This document shows positions 63,500-64,000 of a stretch of 64,000 nucleotides of DNA, piece by piece (the stretch's first letter is position 1; the number at the start of each line of letters is the position of its first letter). The DNA is from an uncultured Veillonella sp. Its GTDB lineage: Bacteria > Bacillota > Negativicutes > Veillonellales > Veillonellaceae. The translations under genes were made by a program, and so were the position numbers. The stretch covers positions 62,001-126,000 of the forward strand of contig UQVF01000001.1 in NCBI GenBank assembly GCA_900544365.1. Reading direction: 5' to 3'. The notes under the pieces are model-generated. The model had not been told where the DNA came from. It was given only the letters and a program-made list of their open reading frames with translations, and searched no databases.

Positions 63500-63649
63500 T
63501 TAGCTAAATAAGACTATAAAGAAACATCCAACTACGATGAGGACTATACTTAACAGAATTAAGGAAAAAACTAATATACCAATAGATTGGAATAACATAA
63601 ATAGGACATCGATTAAAGTGATAAGATTAGATAGGAAAAATTTAAACAT
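63500..63649 (-). CDS. Possible small hydrophobic membrane protein
   Basis: A 49-codon frame beginning MFKFFLSNLITL is almost entirely hydrophobic, with two possible membrane helices. ATG 63649 has GGAG 8 bases upstream on the minus strand. I recognise no family, and AT-rich intergenic DNA often yields such frames by chance. The rest of the 63421-63770 stretch shows nothing else. Confidence 0.3.
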   Translation of the reverse strand: MFKFFLSNLITLIDVLFMLFQSIGILVFSLILLSIVLIVVGCFFIVLFS

Positions 63650-63769
63650 GAGGAATACTCCGTGGACTACGTGCATTTTCAATTAATCAAGTTTAAAAAA
63701 AATAAAGTGATGTTAAACTGATGTCAAAAAGATGTCAACTTGAAAAAGTTACAACAATCAATTTTAGCA

Positions 63770-63805
63770 TTACAAAACAAAAGAACCGCACTGTAATGCG
63801 GTTCT
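63770..63805 (-). terminator. Terminator of tRNA-Lys
   Basis: AGAACCGCA and TGCGGTTCT form an exact 9-bp stem with a 6-base loop; the minus strand continues TTTGTTTTG. Confidence 0.8.
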
Positions 63806-63810
63806 AAGTG

Positions 63811-63886
63811 TGGTGGAACACCAGGGGTTCGAACCCTGGACCCTCTGATTAAGAGTCAGATGCTCTGCCAGCTGAGCTAGTGTTCC
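63811..63886 (-). tRNA. tRNA-Lys (anticodon CTT)
   Basis: The minus strand reads GGAACACTAGCTCAGCTGGC at the 5' end, an anticodon loop CTCTTAA giving CTT, the T-arm GGTTCGAACC and an acceptor stem pairing GGAACAC with GTGTTCC, ending with an encoded CCA. The cloverleaf is complete in 76 bases. Confidence 0.96.
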
Positions 63887-63911
63887 ATAGGATGTAGTAA
63901 TCTATGGCTTT

Positions 63912-63940
63912 ATTATAGTCCTATCATTCAAATTTGTAAA
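63912..63940 (-). promoter_or_regulatory. Promoter of tRNA-Lys
   Basis: On the minus strand TTTACA and TATAAT are separated by exactly 17 bases and end 26 bases before the tRNA. Confidence 0.8.
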
Positions 63941-64000
63941 CGAAAAATTTATAATTTACATAGGTAAATACTTGCTATTTAAAAGGTTCTATGTAATAAT

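Overview
This window reads as a chromosomal segment of a low-GC anaerobic Firmicute of the Negativicutes type, most likely Veillonella or a close relative. That assignment is an inference from gene content: a purine and selenium-dependent molybdenum hydroxylase gene set, cdaA-cdaR-glmM, a GuaC of the Firmicute type, and formate-tetrahydrofolate ligase with FchA. Genes are densely packed, with clear Shine-Dalgarno sequences and many intrinsic terminators.

Region 1 (1-13.9 kb) is an anaerobic purine/urate breakdown operon. A partial YheO-type regulator is followed by ygeX, ygeY, ygeW, a carbamate kinase, ssnA, a short ygfK, a hydantoinase-type amidohydrolase, a selenium-dependent xanthine dehydrogenase and an NCS2 purine permease. 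Together they describe uptake, hydroxylation, ring opening, carbamoyl transfer and ATP recovery from carbamoyl phosphate. Region 2 (14-16.8 kb) is a selenium-handling set: a cysteine-desulfurase-like enzyme, YedE, a minimal YedF and a DUF3343 protein. Region 3 (17-23.8 kb) encodes a three-subunit molybdenum hydroxylase and its maturation genes yqeC, mocA-like, yqeB and a split XdhC. Later in the window, mobA-mobB and moeA supply molybdenum cofactor.

Region 4 (23.9-32.7 kb) holds the c-di-AMP/cell-wall operon cdaA-cdaR-oxidoreductase-glmM, a TauE-like membrane protein, an unusual protein made of six tandem helix-turn-helix units, a catalytically dead site-2-protease homologue and an exported DUF4198 protein.

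Region 5 (32.7-43.9 kb) is the accessory part and the most interesting. A SIR2-HerA pair and a complete type III restriction-modification system sit between repeated cassettes. Each cassette pairs a large nested hairpin element with a short hydrophobic peptide gene. In two intact cassettes the peptide mRNA and a convergent antisense RNA share a bidirectional terminator, and the peptide's ribosome-binding site is sequestered in an 11-bp helix. This layout resembles Fst/par type I toxin-antitoxin loci. A third cassette is decayed, and a fourth copy of the hairpin element stands alone.

Region 6 (44-64 kb) returns to housekeeping and transport: a methyltransferase, a stand-alone DnaA-type ATPase domain, a siroheme reductase, a PepSY protein, an enoyl-CoA hydratase, GuaC, a ThiT-like thiamine transporter subunit, MobAB and MoeA. 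It also holds two duplicated dicarboxylate/amino acid symporters with matching promoters and leader hairpins, then fhs, fchA, a BTAD-ATPase-TPR regulator, an antiporter-family protein and tRNA-Lys(CTT).
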